Shown here: in pieces, positions 1-9,745 of the stretch
Layout of the letters: every line of letters starts with the position of its first letter
Numbering within the stretch: the stretch's first letter is position 1
Source of the DNA: PVC group bacterium
Lineage (GTDB): Bacteria > Verrucomicrobiota > Kiritimatiellia > UBA8416
Assembly (NCBI GenBank): GCA_003567005.1
Contig: PXBF01000029.1
Span: forward strand, 1 to 64,000
DNA length: 64,000 nt
Direction: 5' to 3'
Program-made: the position numbers and the translations under genes
Notes under the pieces: generated by a model
What the model was told of the DNA's origin: nothing
What the model saw: the letters and a program-made list of their open reading frames with translations, nothing else
Database searches by the model: none

Positions 1-2
1 AC

Positions 3-197
3 AAGATCTTGCTGGAGACCCCCGGCGCCATCCTCGTCGGGTTAACGGCAGGCATCTTCGCATTTGGCGATCTACCCAACTGGCTCAAACTGGGGCTGCA
101 GACTGCACTGCTGGCAGGCACCGCCACCTTTGCCACATGGATGATCTTTATCCGCCGCGCCTACCAGAAAAACAAACTGCACGAAACCGGCCAGTAA
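3..197 (+). CDS. C-terminal part of a membrane protein, truncated by the window edge
   Basis: Open frame from the window edge with a hydrophobic segment and basic C-terminus (FIRRAYQKNK); family not recognised. Confidence 0.5.
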   Translation, partial: KILLETPGAILVGLTAGIFAFGDLPNWLKLGLQTALLAGTATFATWMIFIRRAYQKNKLHETGQ

Positions 198-444
198 CTT
201 TTAAATAACCTACAGAATACTATCAGCAATACGCTACGAATCATGCTCGTTGCAACGAAGTGTAGCCAGCGATAAACGCAACATCTTTACAATATACCTA
301 CCGAACCAAACCGAACGCCGGAAACACCTTCTACCGCGCGACTGACTCAGGGCAAACACATGATGCATTTTTCTCGTTGTCATATCTCGCCAACACTCTT
401 TAGTATTATACTAATTGTAAATCAAGGAAACGAGGATCATAAAG

Positions 445-1353
445 ATGAACCGAACGATTCAATTTGGGCAAGCCACGTACACATATCCAAGTAAAGAACT
501 GCAGCCACTACGCGATAGTAGCGATGTTGTATCAGACCGAGATGGCCTTCTTGCTAGACTCGAAGAAGATGGCTACCTGTATGTACCTGGCCTTCTGGAT
601 CGGAATGAGGTCCTCAAAGCACGGCATACGATTCTTCGCTATATGGCAGAACACGAAGCCATGGAACCAGGGTCACGCCCGCTTGATGGTGTAATGGGCC
701 AATACGGAAAACATGTCGGCATGATGGGAAAAGAAGTAATCACCCATCCCCCCGACGTACTTAACGTGTTGGCAGCCGACAGGCTGTTTGCATTATACGG
801 CCTAATTCATCAGGAGCCCATTTCCACCTTTGACTACAAGTGGCTGCGTGCGGTCGGACATGATGCTAGCACAGGCGCACACATGGACTTTGTCTATATG
901 GGCCAAGGATCGAAACGGCTCATGACGACATGGATTCCTTTGGGCGATGTGGCTATCGAACAGGGCACACTCGCCGTTTGTCCACAATCCCATCGATCCG
1001 AAGGGTTTGCCAGAATTCGCGACACCTATGGCCGTATGGATGTAGATCGTGATCGCACCGAAGGGTGGTTTACCAAGGATCCACGCGAAATCACACAAAA
1101 ATTCGGCGGTTTCTGGCAAACTGGCGACGTACAGGCTGGCGATATTATCACATTTGGTATGCACCTGATGCATGCCTCCACTACGAATGTAACCGATAAG
1201 TGGCGCCTCTCTTGCGATGTGCGCTTCCAACCAGCAGCCGACCCCATGGATCCACGCTGGACCGGCAAAGAGTCCGGTGGCCACACCCCCGCAGCGCCAG
1301 CACAGGGCAAACCCCGCTCCATGGAGGAAGCCCGCACCGCCTGGGGCGTTTAG
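445..1353 (+). CDS. Phytanoyl-CoA dioxygenase (PhyH)-family protein
   Basis: 302-aa ORF; HxD-like motif GAHMDF and distal MHASTTNVTDKWRLSCDVRFQP, typical of PhyH-type 2OG-Fe(II) oxygenases. Confidence 0.85.
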   Translation: MNRTIQFGQATYTYPSKELQPLRDSSDVVSDRDGLLARLEEDGYLYVPGLLDRNEVLKARHTILRYMAEHEAMEPGSRPLDGVMGQYGKHVGMMGKEVITHPPDVLNVLAADRLFALYGLIHQEPISTFDYKWLRAVGHDASTGAHMDFVYMGQGSKRLMTTWIPLGDVAIEQGTLAVCPQSHRSEGFARIRDTYGRMDVDRDRTEGWFTKDPREITQKFGGFWQTGDVQAGDIITFGMHLMHASTTNVTDKWRLSCDVRFQPAADPMDPRWTGKESGGHTPAAPAQGKPRSMEEARTAWGV

Positions 1354-1430
1354 CAACCTTCCGTGGGAAGATGATACAATAAAGCGTGTACGTTTGCCGG
1401 GAACCGTTGACGAGTCGGTACTCGGGGAGC

Positions 1431-1497
1431 AGCAGGTTTCGGGAAAACCTGCTGTACGGGCAACGTGTTCGGTAAAGCAGGTTGTGCCAACCTGCTT
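1431..1497. repeat. Two adjacent perfect 9-bp-stem hairpins sharing the stem core AGCAGGTT/AACCTGCT
   Basis: 1431-1453 agcaggttt-cggga-aaacctgct; 1475-1497 aagcaggtt-gtgcc-aacctgctt. Confidence 0.85.
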
Positions 1498-1500
1498 ATG

Positions 1501-1818
1501 CTAGGCATCGAATAGATATTCGAGACCGTTTAGCTTCACCGTGTAAACGATTTCCAGCATGCGGCCTAACTCACCCCGTGGGAATCCCTGCTTCTTAAAC
1601 CAGACAACATAGGGTTCCGGCAAGTCAACCAGTCGAGAGCCCTTGTATTTGCCAAACGGCATCACCATCCGAGAAAGCTTTTCGAATAAAACCGGATCTG
1701 GTTGTGGTGCTTCACACATACTGCTTCTCACCGCGAAAAATTGCTGATAATGGTATTGAAAATACGACTCCGACCCACCCTTGTAAAGCAAAGACCACCT
1801 GGCAAAGTGAGGATCCAA
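1501..1818 (-). CDS. DUF3820-family protein
   Basis: MPFGKYKGSRLVDLPEPYVVWFKKQGFPRGELGRMLEIVYTVKLNGLEYLF signature. Confidence 0.8.
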   Translation of the reverse strand: MDPHFARWSLLYKGGSESYFQYHYQQFFAVRSSMCEAPQPDPVLFEKLSRMVMPFGKYKGSRLVDLPEPYVVWFKKQGFPRGELGRMLEIVYTVKLNGLEYLFDA

Positions 1819-1901
1819 AACAGCACATGCCTCACTATAACGCTTTACTTTTTTTGCCGACGTGAGTAAGTATGGATAATCGACCCACGAAGGGAAGCGA
1901 T

Positions 1902-3017
1902 ATGTTTGAATCTGTGATCAAAAAACTACTAGATCAAGCCCATATTGCAATCAATGGACCCGAGCCATGGGACATCCATGTTCACGATGCACGCGTGTAC
2001 CGTGAAGTCTTTTTCAACAAATCACTCGGGCTCGGCGAAACCTATATGAAGGGCTGGTGGGATTGCGAAAAGCTCGATGAAATGCTCACGCGCATCTTGC
2101 ATGCCAAAGTGCACGAGGAAGCAGGCCACAATCTCACCCATAAATGGCACAGCATCATATCCTGCATGGCCAACATGCAATCCAAAACACGTGCACCCAT
2201 TGTGGCGGAAAAACACTACAACTTGGACAACGATCTTTTCTTCCATTTTCTGGATCCCTATCGCCAGTATAGCTGCGGATATTTTACAGACACGGAAGAC
2301 CTCGCTCAAGCCCAGCGCAACAAACTCAATCTCATCTGTCGGAAACTGGATATGCAAGCCAATGATCACCTACTGGACATCGGGTCTGGTTGGGGCGGGC
2401 TCGCTAAATATGCCGCCGAAACATATGGCTGCCATGTAACCGGTGTGAACATTTCCACGTCCCAACGTGAGTCATCCGAAATATTTTGCCAAGGCCTCCC
2501 CATACGCTTTGAAGGATGCGATTACCGGGATATTCGTAAAACGTTCAGTAAGATTGCCTCAGTCGGCATGTTCGAGCACGTGGGATGGAAAAACTATCGC
2601 ACCTACTTCGAAACCGTACATCGCTGCCTTAAACCCAATGGCATCTTCCTCCTCCATACCATCGGCAAAAACCGAACCACAAAAGGCAAAAACGATCCTT
2701 GGCTCGATAAATACATCTTTCCCAACAGTGCCATTCCCTCCATCGCCCAAATCAGCAAATCTCTCGAAGGACTGTTTGTCGTCGAGGACTGGCACAATAT
2801 CGGCCCACACTACGATAGGACACTGATGGCTTGGTACCGTAACTTTCTACAAGCATGGCCCGCACTACAGGAGCGCTATGATGAGCAGTTTAAACGCATG
2901 TGGACCTATTACCTCCTGTCCTGTGCCGCTACCTTTCGTGCACGACAGACCCAGTGCTGGCAAATGGTCCTCACCAAAGAAAGTACCGGTAGACCACAAC
3001 CGCTAAGGCAGTCGTAA
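1902..3017 (+). CDS. cfa: Cyclopropane-fatty-acyl-phospholipid synthase
   Basis: SAM-binding LLDIGSGWGGLAKYAAE, SVGMFEHVGWKNY, YYLLSCAATFRARQTQCWQMV; alternative start at 1872. Confidence 0.9.
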   Translation: MFESVIKKLLDQAHIAINGPEPWDIHVHDARVYREVFFNKSLGLGETYMKGWWDCEKLDEMLTRILHAKVHEEAGHNLTHKWHSIISCMANMQSKTRAPIVAEKHYNLDNDLFFHFLDPYRQYSCGYFTDTEDLAQAQRNKLNLICRKLDMQANDHLLDIGSGWGGLAKYAAETYGCHVTGVNISTSQRESSEIFCQGLPIRFEGCDYRDIRKTFSKIASVGMFEHVGWKNYRTYFETVHRCLKPNGIFLLHTIGKNRTTKGKNDPWLDKYIFPNSAIPSIAQISKSLEGLFVVEDWHNIGPHYDRTLMAWYRNFLQAWPALQERYDEQFKRMWTYYLLSCAATFRARQTQCWQMVLTKESTGRPQPLRQS

Positions 3018-3124
3018 CCTACCCACGTACGCAAGACATACTTGCACAACCTCTGATTTTCGCGTATTGTGTAACCATATCGCGGATCTAGCATATAATA
3101 ATGGACTGCAAGGAGAAGAGGATC

Positions 3125-4213
3125 ATGAAAAGCAAACTCGAAATGCTGAACGAATCCGGACAAGCCATTTGGTTAGACTTTATCCAACGTTCGTTTCTCA
3201 ACGACGGCAGTTTCGACAAACTGCTCAAGCAAGGCATTCGCGGCGTAACCTCCAACCCATCCATATTCGAAAAAGCCATTGCCAATACAGAAGAATACGA
3301 TGAAGATATCCGTCAGGTCGCTGCGAGCACAAAGGACACCATGGAAATCTATGAGTCGGTTGCCATCGCCGATATCCAGCTAGCCGCTGATAAATTGCGT
3401 CCGCTTTATGACGCTGCGCAAGGCGCCGATGGCTTTGTCAGCCTTGAAGTCAGCCCCACACTGGCGCATGATACCGAAGGAACGATAGCCGATGCCAAGC
3501 GGCTGCACACTGCCGTGAATCGTCCCAACCTCATGATTAAAATTCCTGCAACGCCCGAAGGGATACCAGCAATTGAAGCCACACTTGCCGCTGGAATCAA
3601 TGTCAATGTAACCCTGATCTTCTCGCTCAGGCAATACGAGGACACAGTCGAAGCATACATCAAGGCTCTGGAAAAACGTCTCGCGGCAGGAGAGGATATT
3701 TCGAAGATTGCTTCCGTTGCCTCATTTTTTGTGAGCCGTGTCGACACGGCGGTTGATAAACAACTCGAAGCGCTCGGGCACACGGACCTGCAAGGACATG
3801 CTGCCGTCGACAATGCCAAACTAGCCTACGAACGCTTCAAATCTCTATGTAGCGATAGTCGCTGGCAACGACTTGCCGATGCAGGAGCCGTGGTCCAGCG
3901 CCCCCTTTGGGCCAGCACAGGAACCAAAAACCCAGCTTACCCTGACACACTATATGTTGATACACTCGTTGGTCCACACACCGTGAACACAGTACCACCA
4001 GCGACCCTGGATGCCGTACTCGATCATGGAAAAACGGAAATCAGCGTCGAGAATGACTGCACAGGAGCGCAAACCCGTATGGCGCAGCTAAAAGAAGTTG
4101 GTGTTGATATGGATGCCATTACCGAAAAACTGCTTGCAGAAGGCGTCGATGCCTTCGCAAATGCCTTTAAGGGCTTACTGGACAGCGTAGAAGAGAAACG
4201 TAAAGCGGTATAA
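3125..4213 (+). CDS. tal: Transaldolase
   Basis: QGIRGVTSNPSIFEKAI, MIKIPATPEGIPAIE, INVNVTLIFSL motifs; ORF start 3101, preferred ATG ~3125. Confidence 0.93.
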   Translation: MKSKLEMLNESGQAIWLDFIQRSFLNDGSFDKLLKQGIRGVTSNPSIFEKAIANTEEYDEDIRQVAASTKDTMEIYESVAIADIQLAADKLRPLYDAAQGADGFVSLEVSPTLAHDTEGTIADAKRLHTAVNRPNLMIKIPATPEGIPAIEATLAAGINVNVTLIFSLRQYEDTVEAYIKALEKRLAAGEDISKIASVASFFVSRVDTAVDKQLEALGHTDLQGHAAVDNAKLAYERFKSLCSDSRWQRLADAGAVVQRPLWASTGTKNPAYPDTLYVDTLVGPHTVNTVPPATLDAVLDHGKTEISVENDCTGAQTRMAQLKEVGVDMDAITEKLLAEGVDAFANAFKGLLDSVEEKRKAV

Positions 4214-4329
4214 CCGGATGAATGGCTACTCACGGAAATAAATTAAAGTGTTCACAGTGACAAACAAAATGGCTACTATACGCTCACTCATGATAAGGTG
4301 AGCCATAAACAAATCGGATCTATCCATCC

Positions 4330-4890
4330 ATGATAGGTCCAACAACCAGAAAAGGAAAAAACATGCAACAACGCAAACTCGTATCCGTAACATGTCTAGC
4401 TCTAGGAATCCTTGCAATGGGTTGCTTTGCAGAAGAACAGGAAGCACCCGCATCTCTAGCGGATCTAATTGGTGAATCTTTTGTTAATGCTGAAGGGGAA
4501 ACCGTAGGAGCAGAGGCGCTCGAAGGCAAAGAAGTCATTGCACTATACTTCTCTGCTGTTTGGTGTCCCCCCTGCCGGGCCTTTACACCGCGTTTGGTCG
4601 AAGCCGCCAACACGTTAAGGGAAGAAGGAAAACCTTTCGAGGTCATATTCGTCAGCCGCGATCGCAATGAAGAGGCCATGCTGGGCTACATGAAAGATTA
4701 CAAAATGCCTTGGCTTGCAATGCCTTTCGGTGACGCAAAAGGACAGGCATTAATGCAGCGCTATGGTATTCGTGGCATTCCTAGTCTCGTAATCATTGAC
4801 GGCGAGGGCAACACCATTACCACGCAAGGGCGTGGAGCCATTGCTTCGAGAGGCGCAAAAGCGTTCGAAACCTGGGCTCGCAGTGAATGA
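4330..4890 (+). CDS. Exported thioredoxin-like/nucleoredoxin-like protein
   Basis: Signal-like N-terminus, WCPPC active site (FSAVWCPPCRAFTPRL), GIRGIPSLVIID. Confidence 0.85.
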   Translation: MIGPTTRKGKNMQQRKLVSVTCLALGILAMGCFAEEQEAPASLADLIGESFVNAEGETVGAEALEGKEVIALYFSAVWCPPCRAFTPRLVEAANTLREEGKPFEVIFVSRDRNEEAMLGYMKDYKMPWLAMPFGDAKGQALMQRYGIRGIPSLVIIDGEGNTITTQGRGAIASRGAKAFETWARSE

Positions 4891-4913
4891 TATTTGCATA
4901 AAAAGTGAATAAG

Positions 4914-4943
4914 AAAAGGCCAGCAGTGATGCTGGCCTTTTTT
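4914..4943 (+). terminator. Rho-independent terminator
   Basis: aaaaggccagca-gtga-tgctggcctttttt hairpin plus T-run, just downstream of the 4330-4890 CDS. Confidence 0.85.
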
Positions 4944-5043
4944 CTTGTCTGTCACATAAGGTTCCAGAAAAAACAAGACAAGGAACGCATCCTCATCCCC
5001 TTTTCGCTTGCCCTGAAGAAGGCGAACCGCCACGATAAAAAGC

Positions 5044-5970
5044 ATGAAAGGTTTCACCCATTTCGTTACAGGCCTCGCGGTAACCTCCTTTTTTCCTTGG
5101 GCCGTGCAGGCTGCAGTTGATGGGAACCCGCTCTATTTCATCATTGGAGGAACCTGCGCGCTACTGCCAGATACATTGGATTTTCGTATCATTCGGTATT
5201 TCTATCAACACGACATTGAAGTGACGCCAGACCCTTTACGTCCTGATATGCAAATGGTGGCAGACGCAATTGCCCAGTCTATCGACGCCATAAAACGCAA
5301 CCCCTTGCGAATCCGATTAAACACCATACGCATAAGCCTTGATTCCTGGCAGCGCTATCGCATTTCGATCAATCCACAGCAACAACAAGTTTCCGTATAT
5401 CTCGAAGAGATCATCGACACAGGCGGCAACCCCATTGACAATCCAGCACCTACTATCGCCAAAACGGCGTACGCAACATTTCAGCAACCTGTATCACTAG
5501 AATATACTGCCAGTTTTTGCGTAGAAATGTTTGATGGCCCGCATATCGAACTTGCGCCCTCCCCCCATGGTGATATCCACATTCGATTTATACCTTGGCA
5601 CCGAGAATATACGCACAGTTTATGTGCGAGTACCACAGTGGCACTTGTCGCCGCATGCTTTGGCGCATGGCAGGCTGCACTCATCGGATGGTGCGCCCAT
5701 GCATCGCACGCAATGTTGGATCAACTGGGTTATATGGGTAGCAACCTTCTCTGGCCGCTCTCCCAAAAACGCTTTCCGGGACTGAAACTCCAGCATGCTG
5801 CCAGTGCATTTTGGAATCTGGCCGCAGTCTGGACCGCAGTAGCCCTAATCTTTATGAACCTCCATAGCCATACCCCCGCTCTATCCTCCCTGCCCCCAGT
5901 TGGTTACCTTGTCACTACCATCATTCTTCCGTTGCTTTTTCTACATCGATGGCTCTCGCCTACCGACTAA
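5044..5970 (+). CDS. YdjM-like metal-dependent hydrolase-type membrane protein
   Basis: MKGFTHFVTG...GGTCALLPDTLDF...HREYTHSL and C-terminal TM helices. Confidence 0.65.
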   Translation: MKGFTHFVTGLAVTSFFPWAVQAAVDGNPLYFIIGGTCALLPDTLDFRIIRYFYQHDIEVTPDPLRPDMQMVADAIAQSIDAIKRNPLRIRLNTIRISLDSWQRYRISINPQQQQVSVYLEEIIDTGGNPIDNPAPTIAKTAYATFQQPVSLEYTASFCVEMFDGPHIELAPSPHGDIHIRFIPWHREYTHSLCASTTVALVAACFGAWQAALIGWCAHASHAMLDQLGYMGSNLLWPLSQKRFPGLKLQHAASAFWNLAAVWTAVALIFMNLHSHTPALSSLPPVGYLVTTIILPLLFLHRWLSPTD

Positions 5971-7109
5971 ACATACTTCCGCACAACGCGCGGGCCAACG
6001 GAGCACAGAATATCGTAGGCATGACTTCCCTTGAGAGTCGCCCAATGTTCCGGAGTAATTGCCGCCGGCCCCGTTCCTCCAAGGCATGTCACCACATCTC
6101 CACTGACAGCTTCTGGCACCACATCTAATGCAATTGTCGTATAGTCCATTGACACGCGCCCTAATACGTGACAAGCCCTATTCTGCACCAATACATGGCC
6201 CCGATTGGAAACCCCCATTGGAACCCCATCAGCATATCCAATCGGAATCGTACCCACGCGCATTCTCCGTGGTAAGCGGTACGTGCAACCATAACCAATG
6301 CAAGCCCCGGCCTCCAACTCGCGAACAGCAATTAATCGCGTCTTGAGCGAAATGACAGGATCCAATGTCAGCAGACGGTTTCCCTCCGGGTCAAAGGATC
6401 CGTGCAAGTTGATCCCTGCGCGCACTGCATTGAAAGGTGCGGCATATGATGCAGCAAAATTATTGATAGCATCGCTGTTCGCAATGTGACGCCAAGTAAA
6501 GGTAATCCCGTCGCTTTCAAGCTCGGACATCAATACCCGCATGGCATCAATCTGACCATTCGTATAGTCACTCCCCGTGCGATAGGCCACGGGAAAATGC
6601 GAATAAATCCCTTCCCAGATTACGCCTGGAAGTTGTACGGCACGCCGAATAAACCATGCTGCCTCTGCTAGCGGAACACCTAAACGCCCCATCCCCGTAT
6701 CTATGAGAAAATGGGCTCGCACCGGATGGCCCAAAGCAACGGCCGCTCCACTGATGTGTTCTGCCGTCTCCATGTCGCTACAAGGCAATATCACACCTGC
6801 AGCCGCAGCAGCAGGTATTTCATCGGCAAAAATGGCGCCCAATATTTGTACCCGCACACCGGGATGAGATGCCAGACGTAACGCCTCACGTAGCTCAGCC
6901 ACTCCAAAATAGCGGCAACCTGCATCGATCAAGGACGCCGATACCGGTTCCAGCCCCAGACCATACGCATTCGCCTTGAGAACCGATATGACTTCACATG
7001 GAGATACGGCGGCTGCAATATTACGATAATTGCGCTGTAAGGCCCCTAGGTCCACCTCAAGCCATGCGCGCGAATTCACATCAGCGTCTTCAGCCATTCC
7101 ACGCACCAT
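5967..7109 (-). CDS. alr: Alanine racemase
   Basis: PLP-lysine motif SVLKANAYGLG, GMGRLG, YGCTYRLPRRMRVGTIPIGYADG. Confidence 0.95.
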   Translation of the reverse strand: MVRGMAEDADVNSRAWLEVDLGALQRNYRNIAAAVSPCEVISVLKANAYGLGLEPVSASLIDAGCRYFGVAELREALRLASHPGVRVQILGAIFADEIPAAAAAGVILPCSDMETAEHISGAAVALGHPVRAHFLIDTGMGRLGVPLAEAAWFIRRAVQLPGVIWEGIYSHFPVAYRTGSDYTNGQIDAMRVLMSELESDGITFTWRHIANSDAINNFAASYAAPFNAVRAGINLHGSFDPEGNRLLTLDPVISLKTRLIAVRELEAGACIGYGCTYRLPRRMRVGTIPIGYADGVPMGVSNRGHVLVQNRACHVLGRVSMDYTTIALDVVPEAVSGDVVTCLGGTGPAAITPEHWATLKGSHAYDILCSVGPRVVRKYV

Positions 7110-7112
7110 GTC

Positions 7113-7886
7113 CTAAAAATGGAATCGCAAGCTTGCACCCGTTGTAACCTTATCGAATATCAACGCTTTGAACCCTACCGAAAAAGAAGGTGCAAAGAAT
7201 ACATCTGCGCCTGCAACCGCACCAAGAAGCTGATCTTGCTCAAATGCTTGCGTAACACCGGGAGAAACCGCCATATCGCCATCCACAACAGAAATGGCTG
7301 GCCCGGCATACAATGCCAGACTTGTAGAAAGCCCGGAACTGGACGTCACATAACGATCGAATATCTCATACCCAATAGGCAAGGCAGCAATGAATTCAAA
7401 CCAGTCTGTTGTGCCTGCGTCCGTGTCGGCCTCGTGGCGTAAGACCTCAGCGGTTCCCTTGATAGAAATGCGGCCAGCCGCAAATGCGGGTTTTAGCACA
7501 TCTCCCTCCCAAATATACGCATTCATGCCTGCCGATACACGCAAGGCATAATCATGCGAACGCCACTGATCACCACGCAACGTCGTAGCACCTGCTGTAA
7601 TAAAGGTCGTGAGCCACGGAAGCGCATTATATCCAACATAACCGCTTATGGAATCCGCCTGAAGCGTATCCCTCCCAAGGCCATCCTTAAAGGTAATGCC
7701 ACGCTCAATCCGATCATACCCCAAACCAACCGACAACCGATCACTTACATCACCACGAACCAAGGGTTCACGCGATATCGACCCGGGAAACGTCGCGGCA
7801 TACGACGCATATGCCACCATGAGCAGCACAACTACCGCTATGAGACGCAACTTCATGATTTTTCTCCTTCGTTTACCAAACTTCAA
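7113..7886 (-). CDS. Predicted outer-membrane beta-barrel protein
   Basis: Signal peptide then alternating amphipathic strands, terminal aromatic residue (SLRFHF). Confidence 0.6.
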   Translation of the reverse strand: MKFGKRRRKIMKLRLIAVVVLLMVAYASYAATFPGSISREPLVRGDVSDRLSVGLGYDRIERGITFKDGLGRDTLQADSISGYVGYNALPWLTTFITAGATTLRGDQWRSHDYALRVSAGMNAYIWEGDVLKPAFAAGRISIKGTAEVLRHEADTDAGTTDWFEFIAALPIGYEIFDRYVTSSSGLSTSLALYAGPAISVVDGDMAVSPGVTQAFEQDQLLGAVAGADVFFAPSFSVGFKALIFDKVTTGASLRFHF

Positions 7887-8479
7887 GATACGCGAGTACG
7901 TTTTTCAAAAAAATCCATTTGTTTATGTTTAACAAAATCGTAGTTCTTGAGCAAGCGGATGACTTGCAAAAGATCTGATTTCTCATAGTTACGGTTTACA
8001 TCCACACGGTCAATCAATTCCGCTAGCATCATACGGAAGGATAAAACCCCTTGAATGCCGTGCGTGCGGAGTAATGCCACTGTTTTTTCCCGTAGCGCGC
8101 CAGATGCAGGAAGCCGAGGCAAACAAAGCACTTTGGCAAACTCCGAACCTCCTAATAGACGAGAAGCATAAGCCGATGTCTCGGCACCGCAAAAACGCAA
8201 AATATCCGGAGCTTGCTCAAAGGTAGACACATAAAATCGCTCTGTATGCCAACCGCGGACACCAATCAACACACGTTGCACCCGCGCAAGATCTGCTGTC
8301 TCCCATGTAATGTGGCGGGGCATTTCATGGACGGCATGTGCAGGATGATATGCCACAAGATCAATCTCCTCGTCAGCCGTTTTCGAACGCCCCGGCACAC
8401 TGTATTTTCGCGGTTGTCCCACCAAAAATCCAAGGCTTTCAAAATATTCCCGCACAATCCACTCATTAACAGCAGACAT
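7883..8479 (-). CDS. Conserved-type protein of unknown function, possibly nuclease-fold
   Basis: 198-aa ORF, start overlapped by downstream gene; EEIDLVAYHP segment; no clear family. Confidence 0.6.
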   Translation of the reverse strand: MSAVNEWIVREYFESLGFLVGQPRKYSVPGRSKTADEEIDLVAYHPAHAVHEMPRHITWETADLARVQRVLIGVRGWHTERFYVSTFEQAPDILRFCGAETSAYASRLLGGSEFAKVLCLPRLPASGALREKTVALLRTHGIQGVLSFRMMLAELIDRVDVNRNYEKSDLLQVIRLLKNYDFVKHKQMDFFEKRTRVS

Positions 8480-8490
8480 CCATGATCTCC

Positions 8491-9600
8491 CTATTGTCGA
8501 TCAGGCGATGCCAGACTGCGGTAGGCAGCCTCCAAAGCCTCTTCCGACACCTCAAACCCGAATTGTACCGCTCCAATACGTTCCGCTAAAACAAATTTCG
8601 GCACACCGCGTTGCGCTTTCTTGTCTGTGGACATCACCGCGCGCAACGGATTCCATTCCACATCGCGAGGGATGTGAACGGGTAAACCAAACCCCTCCAG
8701 TAAATCTTGCACACGCCTACTTGCATCCGATGATAACCCGCAACGAGCTTCTGACACACAATTCGCATATACGATCCCTAACGAAACCGCTTCACCGTGC
8801 AGGTACACTCCATATCCAAAGACAGCCTCAATGGCATGTGCTAACGTATGCCCGTAATTCAAGATCGCTCGCAAACCGCCCTCCCGCTCGTCCTGTGCGA
8901 CAACGGCTGCCTTGATTTCACAACTGCGCCCTATAACGTGTGCTAAAACAGCAGCATCCCGCCGCAACAAAGCGTCCTGTTCTTTTTCAAGATAACCAAA
9001 AAAATCCTCGTCATATATAATACCGTACTTCACAACTTCAGCCAATCCGGAACGATACTCTCGCTCCGGTAGTGTCTCCAATGTCGCAAGGTTCACGGCA
9101 ACTGAAACCGGTTGATGAAATGCGCCTACCAAATTCTTTCCTTGTGGCAAATTAATGCCAGTCTTCCCCCCTACTGCACTATCCACCATGGCTAGCAGAC
9201 TTGTCGGAATCTGCAAAAAGGATATACCGCGTAAATACACCGATGCCGCAAACCCGCCGAGATCGCCTATAACGCCTCCCCCCAATGCAACCAGTAAACT
9301 TTTGCGATCCAAGCCAGCCTCCACCGCATGTTCTAGAATAGCACCCAGCTGCGACAGGCATTTTGAGGATTCACCGGCAGGAATTTCCAGATAAGAACAT
9401 ATGAATCCGTTGTTCTCAAGCATGTGGCAAACAGCATCCCGATATAAAGGCCCTGTGTGGGAGTCAGCCAGGATGAGTGCAGCCCGCCCCTCTCCTGCGG
9501 CTTCCAAAGTAGAGCCAAAATCAGGTCCGATACGTATATCATACCCACGATCCGCTAAATCAACGTGAACAACCTTCTCCATACCATCTCCCTTGCCCAT
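8491..9600 (-). CDS. aroB: 3-dehydroquinate synthase
   Basis: GGGVIGDLGGFAASVYLRGISFLQIPTSLLAMVDSAVGGKTGINLPQGKNLVGAFHQP; start may be ~9582. Confidence 0.96.
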   Translation of the reverse strand: MGKGDGMEKVVHVDLADRGYDIRIGPDFGSTLEAAGEGRAALILADSHTGPLYRDAVCHMLENNGFICSYLEIPAGESSKCLSQLGAILEHAVEAGLDRKSLLVALGGGVIGDLGGFAASVYLRGISFLQIPTSLLAMVDSAVGGKTGINLPQGKNLVGAFHQPVSVAVNLATLETLPEREYRSGLAEVVKYGIIYDEDFFGYLEKEQDALLRRDAAVLAHVIGRSCEIKAAVVAQDEREGGLRAILNYGHTLAHAIEAVFGYGVYLHGEAVSLGIVYANCVSEARCGLSSDASRRVQDLLEGFGLPVHIPRDVEWNPLRAVMSTDKKAQRGVPKFVLAERIGAVQFGFEVSEEALEAAYRSLASPDRQ

Positions 9601-9745
9601 CGTAACCCTCTCGAAAACACAATCATTTCAAACCATGCCCACATACGTACAGGTCAAACATGACAGTTCAATCTATCCATGTAGCATAAATATACGTATG
9701 CGCTATGCATGTCCCAAGCACAACAAGCATACGCAAACCAACCTG

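Noticed and set aside
802-1356. 184-aa minus-strand ORF opposite the PhyH gene
   Set aside because: Antisense shadow of a well-supported coding frame; no family motif. The same applies to the many other antisense or alternative-frame ORFs in the track (e.g. 16786-17549, 19656-20120, 33609-33923, 48648-49265, 55938-56735).
3067-3099. Possible sigma-70 promoter (TTGTGT ... TATAAT) before tal
   Set aside because: The -10 is good but the spacer is ~21 bp, too long to claim without transcription-start data.
4282-4303. Inverted repeat gctcac-tcatgataag-gtgagc upstream of the thioredoxin-like gene
   Set aside because: Short stem with a long loop and no supporting context; compatible with chance.
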